NCBI GenBank assembly: GCA_028456385.1
Contig: JALNQF010000081.1
Span: 62,001 to 126,000, forward strand
Direction: 5' to 3'
Length of the DNA stretch: 64,000 nucleotides
Source: Ophiosphaerella korrae
Lineage: Eukaryota > Ascomycota > Dothideomycetes > Pleosporales > Phaeosphaeriaceae
Part shown: in pieces, positions 1 to 11,196 of the stretch
Layout of the letters: every line of letters starts with the position of its first letter
Position numbering within the stretch: the stretch's first letter is position 1
Program-made: the position numbers and the translations under genes
The notes under the pieces: generated by a model
Databases searched by the model: none
What the model was told of the DNA's origin: nothing
The model's input: the letters and a program-made list of their open reading frames with translations, nothing else

Positions 1-1374
1 GTGCTCGCATGCGTATGCGCACCCATCATTCATCGTATCTCGCAACACAACATACTTATACCATCTGTAATTGGCTCGGCATCCTGATCCGTAGTCTGTT
101 TCTTCATGTCTTTACCCATGGTCTAGTTTCTATTACACTACACCCCGTCTTTTACCAACACTAGTTAGCCGCTTCTAGTCAGCGTCGAGCAACACTGACA
201 ATGCTAACTGTCGGGGAAAAGCTCGATCGTCGAGCCAGTCTAGATTTCATCGATAACGAGCCTTCCCACCAAGACTAGCCTTTCGAGGCCACGTCCGTTG
301 CAATTGCCGGCACATGGCCGGCGGTGAGAGTTGGGACAGCGCCATCTTTCGTATCGCACAGCAGAAAGGCCGCAGTATCTCACAAGCTCTATTTCGAAAT
401 TCAAACCTCGGGTCGCTGGTCGCTAATTGGTCAAGCCTGGGCAGGCTCGTGTTTCACAACATTTCGGTAACATCAGGTACGGTTCGTTCTGGGACGATTT
501 GGGTAATGCTTTGGCATACCAACTGTACGGCTAAGCCAAAGCTTTTTGATATCCCTTGTTAGCCATGTGGCAGCAAGGTAACCTTTCTCGGATGCTACTA
601 GTGAACCTTAGTTGGGCGCACACAAATGACACGCGCATCAGCCTTGATTGCGGCACACCTGCCGCTGACGACAGGGATGCTCCAGCACGCATGCTTTGCC
701 TTCCCTGGCCTTGCTCCTGGGATTTATGGACCGATAGCTCATGCGAGGCGCTGCAACAGTATCACTCGGCCTCGTCAACTTTCTTCCTAAATATTCTCCT
801 TTCGTCTCACTAGCAGTTCCCATTGTGGAAGAGCCTCGCTACTAGTTTAGTAACGAAGCCCGGAATCGACATAACCAACCATAAGCCCATGTGTAAGCCC
901 AATTGATCACGGTCATAAATACGTTCCTAGGCAGCGGTTGCATTGCCGAGTTCTCTCGCCACAGGTTTACCGGTGCTTCATGTCAATCACCAGTCAAACG
1001 CAAGAAACTTGTCAGCGCGCTGAGCTCCACCACGTTAGTGCACAACTCCGAATCCCAAAATTCCCGATCGGCCCGGTGAAGAGGATCAGGGTCTAGGATT
1101 GCCAATACCATGGATCGTCTTGGCTACTAGTGACCCCATGACGAGACCGACAACGCCTTGGAAGCGGCACCTCATCGGTCACGTTATCTCCCATGCTCGT
1201 GCCAGGCTAAAGGTCTTATAAAGTCATCAAGAACCCTACAGGAATTTCTAACTCTAGTCTCTCAGCCATTGCCCTGGGCCATAGTCTACCGTTAGTACAC
1301 TACAACAAGTCTTCCCTACTCTTCCAATTCGAATCCCTCACCCTCCACTTACCCTACCTCGATAGAATATTACC
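1..1374. other. Gene-poor left edge and upstream region of the aminotransferase
   Basis: I see no coding region with recognisable protein content or a coherent exon chain here. The short open frames overlap on both strands and do not resemble any family I know. The last ~150 bases before the ATG at 1375 are rich in C and T (runs such as CCCTCACCCTCC near 1336), typical of fungal promoters and 5' leaders. Confidence 0.5.
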
Positions 1375-3105
1375 ATGGCACCTGGATTGCTTTCAGACCC
1401 AAAAACTGGCCCACGGCCTGTCATGAAAAGCCTTGTCCACACTAAACCAGTTGTTATACCAACGAAGGACTCGCTTCTCCACAGAAACATAAAAAACATT
1501 CCTCACCGTATAACGAGGGGAGAAGGTAGTCGTTACATCCGTAGAGATGGGACTAGCATTTATGATGCCTCTGGTGGAGCAGCAGTGGCAAACCTAGGTC
1601 GGTCTAACAAACGTGTAGAAAATGCCATGCGTGATGTATTTAGATTAGGCATAAGCTATGTTCCCTCTCTGGCTTTTGATACCGATGTTACCGCGGAACT
1701 GGCAGATTTCATGGTTGCATCCACCAATGGAAAGCTGAAGAAAGTTGTCTTTTATTGTTCAGGTACGGAGCTCGTGTGGCGTGTACATGACTGCACTAAC
1801 AAACATCAGGTTCTGAGGCGTCTGAAGCAGCACTAAAAATGGCTATTCAGTACCATGGGAAAGAGAAGTCGCTCATTGAGCCATCTCGGACATTGTTTAT
1901 TGCTCGTGAGCACTCATACCATGGAGCAACTCTTGGAGCACTTGACCTAAGTGGACACGAGGCACGAAAATCACTATATAAGAAAGTACTTCCAAAAAAC
2001 ACGCACACTGTGCCGGCATGCCACCCATACCGGAACAAAACTGCTGGCCAAACCAATGACGAGTATGTCCAATGGCACAAGAACGTATTGGCGAAGAAGA
2101 TTGAAGAGCTAGGAAGAGAGAACGTGGCTGCATTTATTATGGAGCCTGTTGTTGGAGCCGTACGTATTACCCTCTCTCTTTTATCCCATTGTCAAGTGTT
2201 GTACACAGACAGTTAGTCTCCATATATTGATTTTGGTACCAACATGTTGCCCCAAACGCTTATCTCATTAGGCCCTCGGCTGTACTCCTGCGGTACCTGG
2301 CTATTTAAAGGCCATGAGAGAAGTGTGCGATGACTACGGAGTCCTGCTCATTTTCGACGAGGTTATGTGTGGGATGGGTCGTACTGGTTACCTCCATGCC
2401 TGGCAGGCAGATAATGTTGTGCCTGACATTCAGCTGGTTGGAAAAGGTCTCGCAGGGGGTTTCATGCCTATTTCAGCGATGCTTGTTGGGCCAAAGATTA
2501 TTGAAGCATTCGAGAAGGGCCCTTCCAATGGTGCCTTCAATCACGGTCATACTTTCCAGAATCATACTGTGGGTGCTGCAGCTGCTCTCGAGGTTCAAAA
2601 GATTGTTCAGGAAGAGAAGCTGTTAGACAATGTCCGAGAGAAAGGGTCAATTCTTGAGAAGAAGTTGAGGGAGCGTCTCGAGCCTCATCGTTACATTGGT
2701 GATATTCGTGGCCCCAAGGGAGGTCTCTTCTATGGCGTAGGTTTTCTGTCTCTGGGATTGATGCAGCAACTGACGCAAATTAGATTGAGTTCGTGCAGAA
2801 CAAGGCAACAAAAAAGCCTTTCCTTGCAAGTGAGAATATTTGTATGAAGATATATGACAAGGGCAAGTATAGAGACGATGCTAATTATACTGCTAGCTAA
2901 CAGAAAAGCAGGCCTTACCAGCCCTTACGATATTCACGTCTACCCAGGGGCTGGCTCTGTGGATGGTCCCAGTGGCGACCACATCATCATCGCACCGGCC
3001 TACAATATTACTTATGAAGAAATTGATCTAATTGTAGATGGTGTATCTCGGCTTGTTGAAGACTTCTTTGACGAATATGACAATTCTCGTCCTAAGGAAC
3101 TGTAG
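1375..3105 (+). CDS. Class III PLP-dependent aminotransferase
   Basis: Predicted omega-type (class III) aminotransferase that moves an amino group to a keto acid using pyridoxal phosphate; the substrate cannot be read from sequence. Exons: 1375-1762, 1810-2159, 2272-2736 and 2784-3105, with a probable further short intron between about 2827 and 2911 whose ends I could not fix. Splicing 1 to 2 restores YCSGSEASEAALK, the cofactor phosphate-binding region. Exon 3 carries DEVMCGMGRTG with the Asp that contacts the PLP ring nitrogen, and VGKGLAGGFMPISA with the Schiff-base Lys. HGHTFQNHTVGAAAALEVQ follows, then the C-terminal DIHVYPGAGSVDG, usual for fungal members. The start at 1375 sits in a good context (ATTACCATGG). 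The protein looks complete at about 440-460 residues. Single gene; no partner enzyme is adjacent. Confidence 0.85.
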
Positions 3106-3940
3106 CAAGATAACGTAACGATAAGGCATAATGAGGAACAAGACATGACCCTTGAGGACCGTCACTGGCTGGCGATCATTGGCTTTGGTGCTCTATCACT
3201 CTCTTTTGCGCTTTATCTGGATTTTGAGAAGATTGCACACCATAGGCAAAGCTTGGTGATATTTTCGTTGCAACGATGTTTGCATTGGGAAGGGCTGTTT
3301 GAAGATTAAGTATATCGAAGTTTTATCTTGGGTTGATATGCGGCAAAAGCGAAAAGGAAACAAAGTAACGATTCCCTTATGTCTGGTCTAAAGTTTGGCG
3401 TAGTAGGCTTAGTGATTCATTCAAGTTATGAATAGCAAAACGGAATCCTCTGTGAAACACTGACTTGCATACTTTTTTGTTTCGTCGAAGTAGCTAGCAG
3501 TGGCAATGCTAGAACTCGACTTTCACCGAGGTTCTGCCTTGGCGCTCCACACCCTGAGCCCATTGCTGAGATATGCAGGCAGAGATCCGCGTGGCGTATG
3601 TAGCAAACCAGAGCAGCTTCCCACACTCTACCGATAAACGACCAGTCGCTAATGCGGGGTGCCCTGCAAGACCCCAAAACGTGTACCAGAAAACAGACCC
3701 ACTTGGCATGACGTTAGGCACACCGGTGAGACCGTTCGAATGCAAGGCGGCAAGCAGCTCTTTTCCTTGTGTGGAGAGGAGCGTCAGATAACGAACAGCT
3801 GAGTAATGAAGCAAAAGGGACGGTGCACTGGAGGGGGGAGTTACGTGCAGCTACTAACTAGGTAGCTATCTGCAGGTGAGTTACTATCCAGCACGCGCGA
3901 TGACGTGAGTTGGTCTGGTCTGGATAGGACGAACTGCAAT

Positions 3941-3970
3941 GAGGCGGCGAGGCGGCGAGGCGGCGAGGCG
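3941..3970. repeat. Tandem repeat, unit GGCGGCGA
   Basis: The 8-bp unit GGCGGCGA is repeated three to four times in intergenic DNA. Confidence 0.8.
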
Positions 3971-5080
3971 CTTGCTTCGTTCCTCCGAGCACACCGGATA
4001 GGGTGAGAGCACGCGCCCTTGCACCGTTCACTGCAGCTGGCGGGATGCCGGTACATCTCACATCAGTTTTGTGCCTGGGGAAGGGAGAGCGTGATGTTGC
4101 CTGGGAATAAGGTGCGTGAGACGGTGGCATTGCTGCTGCTGCGGCTGCGAGGTTCTTTGTCGTGGATGAGATTGTGCAGGTGGATAGGTGTGTACGCGTC
4201 ACGTGATAGGGTTGGACGTTGATGGGGTTTCCGAACAAGGCAAGTGGAATGCGTGGCGGCACACGCGGTACTACGGGGGCGTTGTAGGCGGCTTGATGCA
4301 TCGAGAATGTCACCTTGGGACTCTTGCGGCTTCTGCATTCGAAGCGCAAGGAATTTTGCGTGAGCCTCTGCTGGGGGCGTGTTTGTTGAGCAGCCTGTCT
4401 GAAACTACTCGAGCGAGTGCCAGCACCGGGACAGGTTTGCCGAGATTGGCAGACCTTGGATTTGCTGGTGGTGAATAGTGTTTTATTTATTATTCTAGAG
4501 AATTACATGAGGTTTCACTCTCAGGCTTGTTCTGCAGCATGTGGGTGGCCATGGCTCAGCCTGCTGAACTGCAGAGTGACCGATTCTGACGGTCACGGGC
4601 CGCGGCCGACATCAGACATTAGACAGCGACAATGCAGCAGACAGGCAGGCAAGGTGGCCTTTGTGAGGTCCTGTGGTCGCACTGTTAAGTAGATAGAGCC
4701 GGTGGAATAAAGGCAGACAGGAGCGGAGTGTCGGAGGGGTCAGAGAGAGGTTTGGCGTGTACTTGCAACCGACCGAATGGATATTAATGGGTCAGCTAAT
4801 ACGTGACGTGACGTGCCGGCGCTGTCTGTTTCCTCCGGAAGCAGGCTGTCGAGCAGTGAAGGAAGCAACAAACGCAGCAAAATGAACAAGGGCGCCCATG
4901 GTGATTTCTGGCGACCGTCTCTCGTCTAGATAGCTAGATAATATGCAAGTCTTCACGGCGGCTCCCAAGGCGAATGGCGAGCCGTGGTGTGGGCTGAGTG
5001 ACGAGCGACGAGTTTGGGTTGGATTGGCGTGCACAGACACACCTTCTCACTCTCCGCAGCAGCAGCCATCTCAAGGCTTT

Positions 5081-5105
5081 GCCTCTGCCTCTGCCTCTGC
5101 CTCTA
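5081..5105. repeat. CTCTGC microsatellite
   Basis: Four copies of the hexamer in the pyrimidine-rich leader upstream of the LAMMER kinase. Confidence 0.8.
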
Positions 5106-5458
5106 TCGACTGCCGACCGCGCTGCCACACGCCCACACGCCCTACCTGACCTTCTGGCATGTTCGCAGTCTGTCATTCTTCCGCCAGCGCCACCCCGTTG
5201 CCCTCACCCCCGTGCCCGCTGTGCTACTGTAGGATTGCGAGCCGCATCGCCCTCGACCGACGACCGACGCGGCCCGGCAGCCTGCGATAACAACGTCCTG
5301 TTCTACTACGCCCGCGTGTCACGGCGACGCTTCTCATCGAGCACCCTCGCCCACCTTCGCGTCCAGAGCCGCCCTTTGACGCTCCGGGCGTCCAGTTGAC
5401 GTGCCCGATCCGCCCGTCGGTTGGTACTGCGGCTGCTCTGCAACCTCACTCCATCGCC

Positions 5459-7692
5459 ATGTCGACGCCCTCCACCGCGACTGCCACCCTGCCGCCCCAT
5501 CATCAGTTTTATTCTCACCACCAGACCTACCAGCCCAACCTCCCGAATGCCCAGCTCTCCAACGGCTCCTCTCGCATTGGCTCGTCGCTCTATAGCAACG
5601 GCTACGCTAGCGGCTCCTCGACTTCAGACCTGCGCAGGACCGCCGCAGCCCACACCCGCCAGCCCCAGCAGCTGCCCCCCATCTCCACTGCCTCTGCCCC
5701 AGACATGGCCATGAATGCGCCCGGCTCTGCTGGCCGTCGCCGGAACCCCGATTGGGCCGACTTCTACAAGAACGGCCTGCCCAAAGAGGTCATTGTTATT
5801 GACGACGATGACGAGGACCCGGCCGCACCTCCCCCACCGCGCCAGCCCGCCCTGGCCAGGACTGCCACCAACGGCTCTGCACGCCATACCGACAAGAAGC
5901 GCAAGACGACGGTCTCCACTGCCTACGACCCATTGTACAACCAGCAACAGACGTCTTACTCAACCACCCAGACCCCCTACTATGACTCGCCCAACCACTC
6001 CATATCAACCGACAGGACCACCTCTGCGCTCAACACTACCGCTGCCACGTCATTGGGCTCGCAGGCCAGCAATGGCCATCACATCTCCCCCCTCGACAGC
6101 GCCGCAGTGGGCCAGAAGCGAAAACGCACACGTGCTGTGGCCCAGGACGAAGCCAAGCAAAACAAGAGGCGCGAGCTCGACCATGATGGAGACCCCTTCA
6201 GCCTGTATCAGCCTCCACCCAACCCAGTCATCAAGGCGAAGGATGTCTATGTGCAGGTTGTCCCAGATGTAAGATCACCCCAACCTTGACCATGCCGCCA
6301 CGTGCTAACAACACACTCCAGAAATCATACACCAAGGACCAAAAGGTCGACGATGACGATGGCCACTATATTGTGGTGCCAGAAGCCGACCTCACTGAGC
6401 GATGTACGTACTCCCTGTATCCTAGTTGTATCGTGTTACTAATGCCTGGTATAGACCAAATTGAGAAGCTCCTCGGACAGGGTACGTTCGGCAAGGTTGT
6501 CCAAGCCTATGATAGGAGAAAGGGCACCAAATGCGCCATCAAAGTGATCCGGTCCGTGCCCAAATATCGTGATGCTAGTCGCATTGAGTTGAGGGTCCTC
6601 TCAACACTGGCCTCCAACGACAAGCACAACATTAACCGATGCATCCACCTACGAGACTGCTTCGACTTCCGGAACCACATCTGTATTGTCACCGATCTAT
6701 ATGGACAGAGCGTCTTTGACTTCTTGAAGTCGAATGGTTTCGTGCCGTTTCCAAGCTCTCACATCCAAAAGTTTGCAAAGCAACTATTCACTAGTGTTGC
6801 CTTTTTACACGACCTGAACCTCATTCATACAGATCTGAAGCCAGAGAATATTCTTCTTGTCAACAACAACTATCAGACGTTCACCTACAATCGAACAGTG
6901 CCTTCGTCATCAACAACTGTCAACCGTAGTGCGCGACACCGAAAAGTACTGCTCGATCCAGAGATCCGACTCATCGACTTTGGCTCGGCCACCTTCAATG
7001 ACGAGTACCACTCATCAGTTGTCTCGACTCGTCATTACCGCGCCCCCGAGATCATCCTTAACCTAGGATGGAGTTTCCCGTGTGATATATGGAGTATCGG
7101 CTGTATACTGGTCGAATTTTTCACAGGTGACGCCTTATTTCAGACGCACGATAATCTTGAGCATCTGGCAATGATGGAGGCTGTCTGCGGCGGCAAGATC
7201 GATCGTGATATTGTACGGGCGGTATACAAGCAGGATCGAGGCTCGTCACGCAGCTCCACTAGCTCGTAAGTTACCACACTACACTTGCGTTGACGTCGCT
7301 AACCGTAGTAGTGCTGCGAAATACTTTAAGAATTACAAATTAGACTACCCAAACACAGAGACTAACAAAGCGTCGAAAAAATATGTAAAGGCAATGAAGA
7401 AGCTACCTGTATGTGCCCTCTCCATGGGAATTTGACTCATAACTAACGTCTGCAGGAAACTATCCCAGGGCATACCGACTTCAACCGCCAGTTCCTCGAT
7501 TTGTTGAAGCAAATATTCGTATACGACCCCAAGAAGCGCATCACGGCCAAAGAAGCCCTCCAGCATCCATGGTTCAAAGAATCGCTCATGGACGATGGCA
7601 CTGAAGCCCATAAGATTCGACTGGAGAGAGAAAAAAAGGCTCGGCGAATAGAACAAGAGCGTCGATATCGGGAGCAGGACCGAACCTACTAG
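5459..7692 (+). CDS. LAMMER/CLK-family dual-specificity protein kinase
   Basis: Homologue of yeast Kns1, S. pombe Lkh1 and animal CLK kinases, which phosphorylate SR-type splicing factors and signalling proteins. Exons 5459-6268, 6322-6403, 6455-7265, 7312-7408 and 7456-7692 give 678 residues. Residues 1-270 are Ser/Thr/Pro/Gln-rich with basic nuclear-signal-like patches (KKRK, QKRKRTR). The kinase domain begins at RYQIEKLLGQGTFGKV (Gly loop), then AIKVIR with the catalytic Lys. The catalytic loop HTDLKPENILL has Thr in place of the usual Arg of HRD, as in CLKs. IDFGSATF and YRAPEIILNLGW follow. The family signature appears as EHLAMMEAVCG rather than EHLAMMERILG. The in-frame ATG at 5459 was chosen because sequence upstream is leader-like. 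Confidence 0.93.
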
Positions 7693-8402
7693 GTGATGCC
7701 CATCTGCGCACCAGGTTTCTTGGTTAGGCGGCTTGAAAAGCTATGCCGCGCCACCGTGCAGGTGGGGGGTATTGTTCCTGTATTCGGTAGCTGTTTTGCT
7801 TCTCATCTATTGCATTTACGACAGCAACATGACGCATGGAGAGGTTAGGTCTCACTCATGGACTATTGGCGTTAAGATTTGATGTTAGTTTTGGTAACAG
7901 GAATCTCACATTCTGCTGTGAAGGAATAGGTATGGATGGGGAAACTGTATTGGCGTTTGCCGCGTCTGTCAGCGTGCCTTATGTCGCGACTAAAACGATA
8001 TACCATTAGGCGTAGAAAAGTGTACAACATGTAGCGTTGTAAACTTATGTTCAGAGCAAAAGTGCTTAGGACTAACTGTATTGATATTGTGAGGCTTGCC
8101 AGCCTTCACGCAATGAAGGAATTATCATATCTTACGTTCTTTCAATTTGGGCATAAACGTGACATTACGCTTGCGATGCGTGTGCATGTTGAGTGTGCTT
8201 CTCCGCACTTTGGTCACTGTTAACCGTTGCCTCATCCTCATCCAGACAGGAATGATAGGCGATCAAAGCATGGGCGCTAGCGGTCACGTCCCTGCTGCGG
8301 TAAACACGACCTAGGCGCGTCACAAGAGCACACGAGCACAAGATTGAAACTTTCGCGACAGCTCGTGCACACGAAAAATTAAGGAAGATATATATATATA
8401 TA
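7693..8402. other. Intergenic region between the kinase and MIS12 genes
   Basis: Kinase 3' flank and MIS12 promoter; no gene seen. An alternating TA run at 8389-8402 abuts the MIS12 start codon. Confidence 0.5.
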
Positions 8403-9689
8403 ATGGCAAGCGCAAAGCAACAGGAGAATATGCTCCTCACGGAGCACTTTACATGGCCTCCAATCGTATGTTCTATTCCATCTTCAAGGCAATATTGTGT
8501 CCCTCCATAGCCCCACTAAACAACCAAACATATCGTTTACTCGTCATGCCCTCACATGTATGACCCAGACGCAGTACTGACCATGTTTTGGATAGTCTTT
8601 AATCGACGATATTATCAATGCAATCAACGAAGTGCTCTACCGTTGCACCGATTCCTTCGAAACGGGTTTGCTTGCTGCCGACCCTGCGCTCCTGGGATTT
8701 GCGGATCGCTACGCACAGGAAGGCAAAGTTCCAACAAAAGATGAAGACGGCATTGAGATTTTCCCGGAGGCAAGGCTAGAGATTGAAGAGGGGGTTTTGA
8801 AACTGGAGACGCTGATGGAAAATGCCGTGGACAAAAACTTTGATCGGCTGGAGATCTGGACGTTGAGAAATGTCCTGTGTTTACCAAGAGGTGAGGAAGA
8901 GCTGGTCAATTGGGTGAGATTGGGACATTACGAGGTGAGTATGGTAGTATAGTCGCACTGGATATGCCTGCTAAGACAACTTAGAACCTACAAACCCCCA
9001 ATGACTCGACCCTCACGCCCGAAGCCCTCTACACACTTCGCCGTAAATTGATCGAAACACAAAAACTACATGCCGCCCTTGCTGCAGAGAAAGCCCGAAA
9101 TGATACGCAAATAGCCAGATTACGATCTCTGCTACAGCCCAGTGCAGTGCAGAAACGCGAGCCTCGGTCGTCAACATCGCCAGCGAAAGCCAACAATGGT
9201 GGCAAGAGTGAAGGAGCGTCATTTGCGTTCTTGACACATACGCCAGCCGCCCAAGCACTAGGTATACAGTCACTTCCACAACCAGCCGGCGCTGCTATCG
9301 TGGCGCCAGAATCACGCACACCACTCACAACACATACATCCTTTACAACCAGCCAACTGCCCTATCTACAACAACTTCTAGCCTCTCTCAAACCGCACCT
9401 GGCTGCCACCGCCCTGCCCACGTCCGACAACGCGAGTACCGACACGGCAGAGCAGTCGAGGGAGCGAAAAGTGTACGTGGAGAGCCAGAGTAAGAGAGTC
9501 TTGGAAAGAAGGGGTGTGGATACTAAGGATGGTGTAGAAGGTGTTTGGGATGGAAGGAGAGTTGGTGCTGAGGAGGTTAGAGGGTTGGAGGGATTAGTGC
9601 AGGGAATAGGGAGGGGTAAAGCAAAGGATGCGAAGATGGGAGGGACGGATATGGCTGCAGATGGAGGGGAGGAAATGGACACAAGTTGA
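8403..9689 (+). CDS. MTW1: Kinetochore protein Mis12/Mtw1
   Basis: Core subunit of the MIND/Mis12 kinetochore complex that joins inner centromere proteins to the Ndc80 complex. Exons 8403-8465, 8596-8934 and 8985-9689 give 368 residues. The first exon encodes the conserved head LLTEHFTWPPI, and the second opens with SLIDDIINAINEVLYRC; together they form the family's N-terminal signature. A 130-nt intron lies between them, with a TACTGAC-like branch site near 8575-8582. The region with RLEIWTLRNVLCLPR is also typical. The C-terminal half is predicted coiled coil (KLIETQKLHAALAAEK), then variable sequence and an acidic tail. The first exon is short and easily missed by automated calling. Confidence 0.9.
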
Positions 9690-10056
9690 AAATGATGGAG
9701 TGCATGTATCATGATTTCATCTTGTTTGTTTTCAAGGCATTTGGGGGTCGAATTGGAATTGCGATGATACCAAGGGATGCATGGCAGCGTAACGCATTCT
9801 CAAATCAAGACTTTGTACTGTGTGTATTATATATGTTTGTGAGCTCGACTTAGTCTGAACTGTTATTGGTGGTGAAATCTCATGCTTGTTCTGGTTGGTG
9901 ATGTACCTGGCAACAGCTAGGCTTGGCGTGTATATCTCGATTCTGATATCCCTACCACCACCAGATTTCTTCACCAATCAGGCGAAACTTCCAGCCATAC
10001 CAGCTCATACCAGGCAATAACGCATATAATATTGTTTGAAGCTACGATTCAACACG
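9690..10056. other. Short intergenic region
   Basis: The 3' flank of MIS12 and promoter of the prefoldin gene. No further gene or clear element seen. Confidence 0.5.
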
Positions 10057-10642
10057 ATGCAGCGTCGCATGGTGAGCTCCAGATTGATTTTCGCACCGTG
10101 GCATAAATGGCGCTAACGAGTTCGCAGCTCACAAAAGAAGAGGAGGCTTCGACGGGAACAGATGATATGGAGGTGCGCCGCGAAGACCAAGAAAAGATCA
10201 ATCGCTTTAGTTCGCTGCACCAGAAAGAGACGGCGCTGGAAGAAGAGCTGAGTGCGAAAATTGTAGGATCGACACAACTTTCTGTACAAGCTGGGACTAA
10301 CCTCGCACACAGAAAGAGAAAGAAGATCTTGAAGAGATCTCAACAGAACTTGAACTCGTTGATGAAGAAGATAAGGTCCCGTATGTATCTTTGTGTGACA
10401 GATATTTAGTACGCCTATGTTTTGGAATAAACTTGCTAACATGTCACAGCTACAAGATTGGCGATTGCTTTGTGTCATTACTACAACCGCAAGTTCTCGA
10501 GCTTCTCGAGGCGTCGACAGAAACTATTGATAGCGATGTAGAAGCGCTCAAGTCGAAGCTTGAGTCGATTCAAGAAGAAATGGGGGAGCTGAAGAAAGCG
10601 CTGTATGGCCGATTTGGGCGGAGTATCAATCTGGAGACGTGA
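10057..10642 (+). CDS. GIM3: Prefoldin subunit 4 (Gim3)
   Basis: Beta-type subunit of the hexameric prefoldin chaperone, which hands unfolded actin and tubulin to the CCT chaperonin. Exons 10057-10071, 10128-10262, 10313-10380 and 10450-10642 give 136 residues, a normal length. The first exon codes for five residues only. Family landmarks: EDQEKINRFSSLH in the first helix, ELELVDEEDKVPYKIGDCF spanning the beta hairpins, then a second long helix ending in KKALYGRFGRSINLE. The two flanking heptad-rich helices form the coiled-coil tentacle. All introns have good donors and phases that keep the family alignment. Confidence 0.92.
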
Positions 10643-11196
10643 AGTCGCCTTCTCATAGCAATGCACGACAGCTTTTTCATATTCTCTTGACGTTTCGTCT
10701 CCTTATTTTTCAACGATATTGTTGACTTGGCATTAATGGTTCTGCATATTCACTCTTCCCGTCGGGAGAACTTGCACCATTCCGACAATCGAGTCATTTC
10801 TCGCCTCGCTTAACTGCACAACCTTTGGAACAACGTTGAAGAAGACCCTAAGTATGAACTCGGAGTTCGGCATGATCTATTCCGAGTCCAGCCTATGCTG
10901 TAAGACGTATAGGTAAAAAATGTGCATGCCATTGCCACCAAACAGCGACCGCCATGCAATCAGTCACATCTTTGCGCCCTATAATGAGCTAAAACTTAAT
11001 TCCGCGTTCTGTACTGACAGATCCAATGAATCATCAGAACAAATATTTTCCACACCCTCGGGTAGCTAACTCAAGGCGCGGGGTCGAGCTCAAAAATATG
11101 TAATATTTAGTCCATGCTCTCTTTTTCACAAGTATTCCGCTTCATTTCAGTATATTTGAACTGAGGCCACTGCCAGCAGCGCGTCATTGATGCATC
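10643..11196. other. Intergenic region
   Basis: The prefoldin 3' flank and the promoter of the MFS transporter gene. No other gene recognised. Confidence 0.5.

Larger units (their letters stand above)
3106..5458. other. Long intergenic region with simple repeats
   Basis: About 2.3 kb without a supportable gene; open frames overlap on both strands and are low in complexity. It includes an 8-bp tandem repeat at 3941-3970 and a CTCTGC repeat at 5081-5105. The last ~400 bases are very rich in C and T and probably hold the promoter and 5' leader of the kinase gene. Confidence 0.5.
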
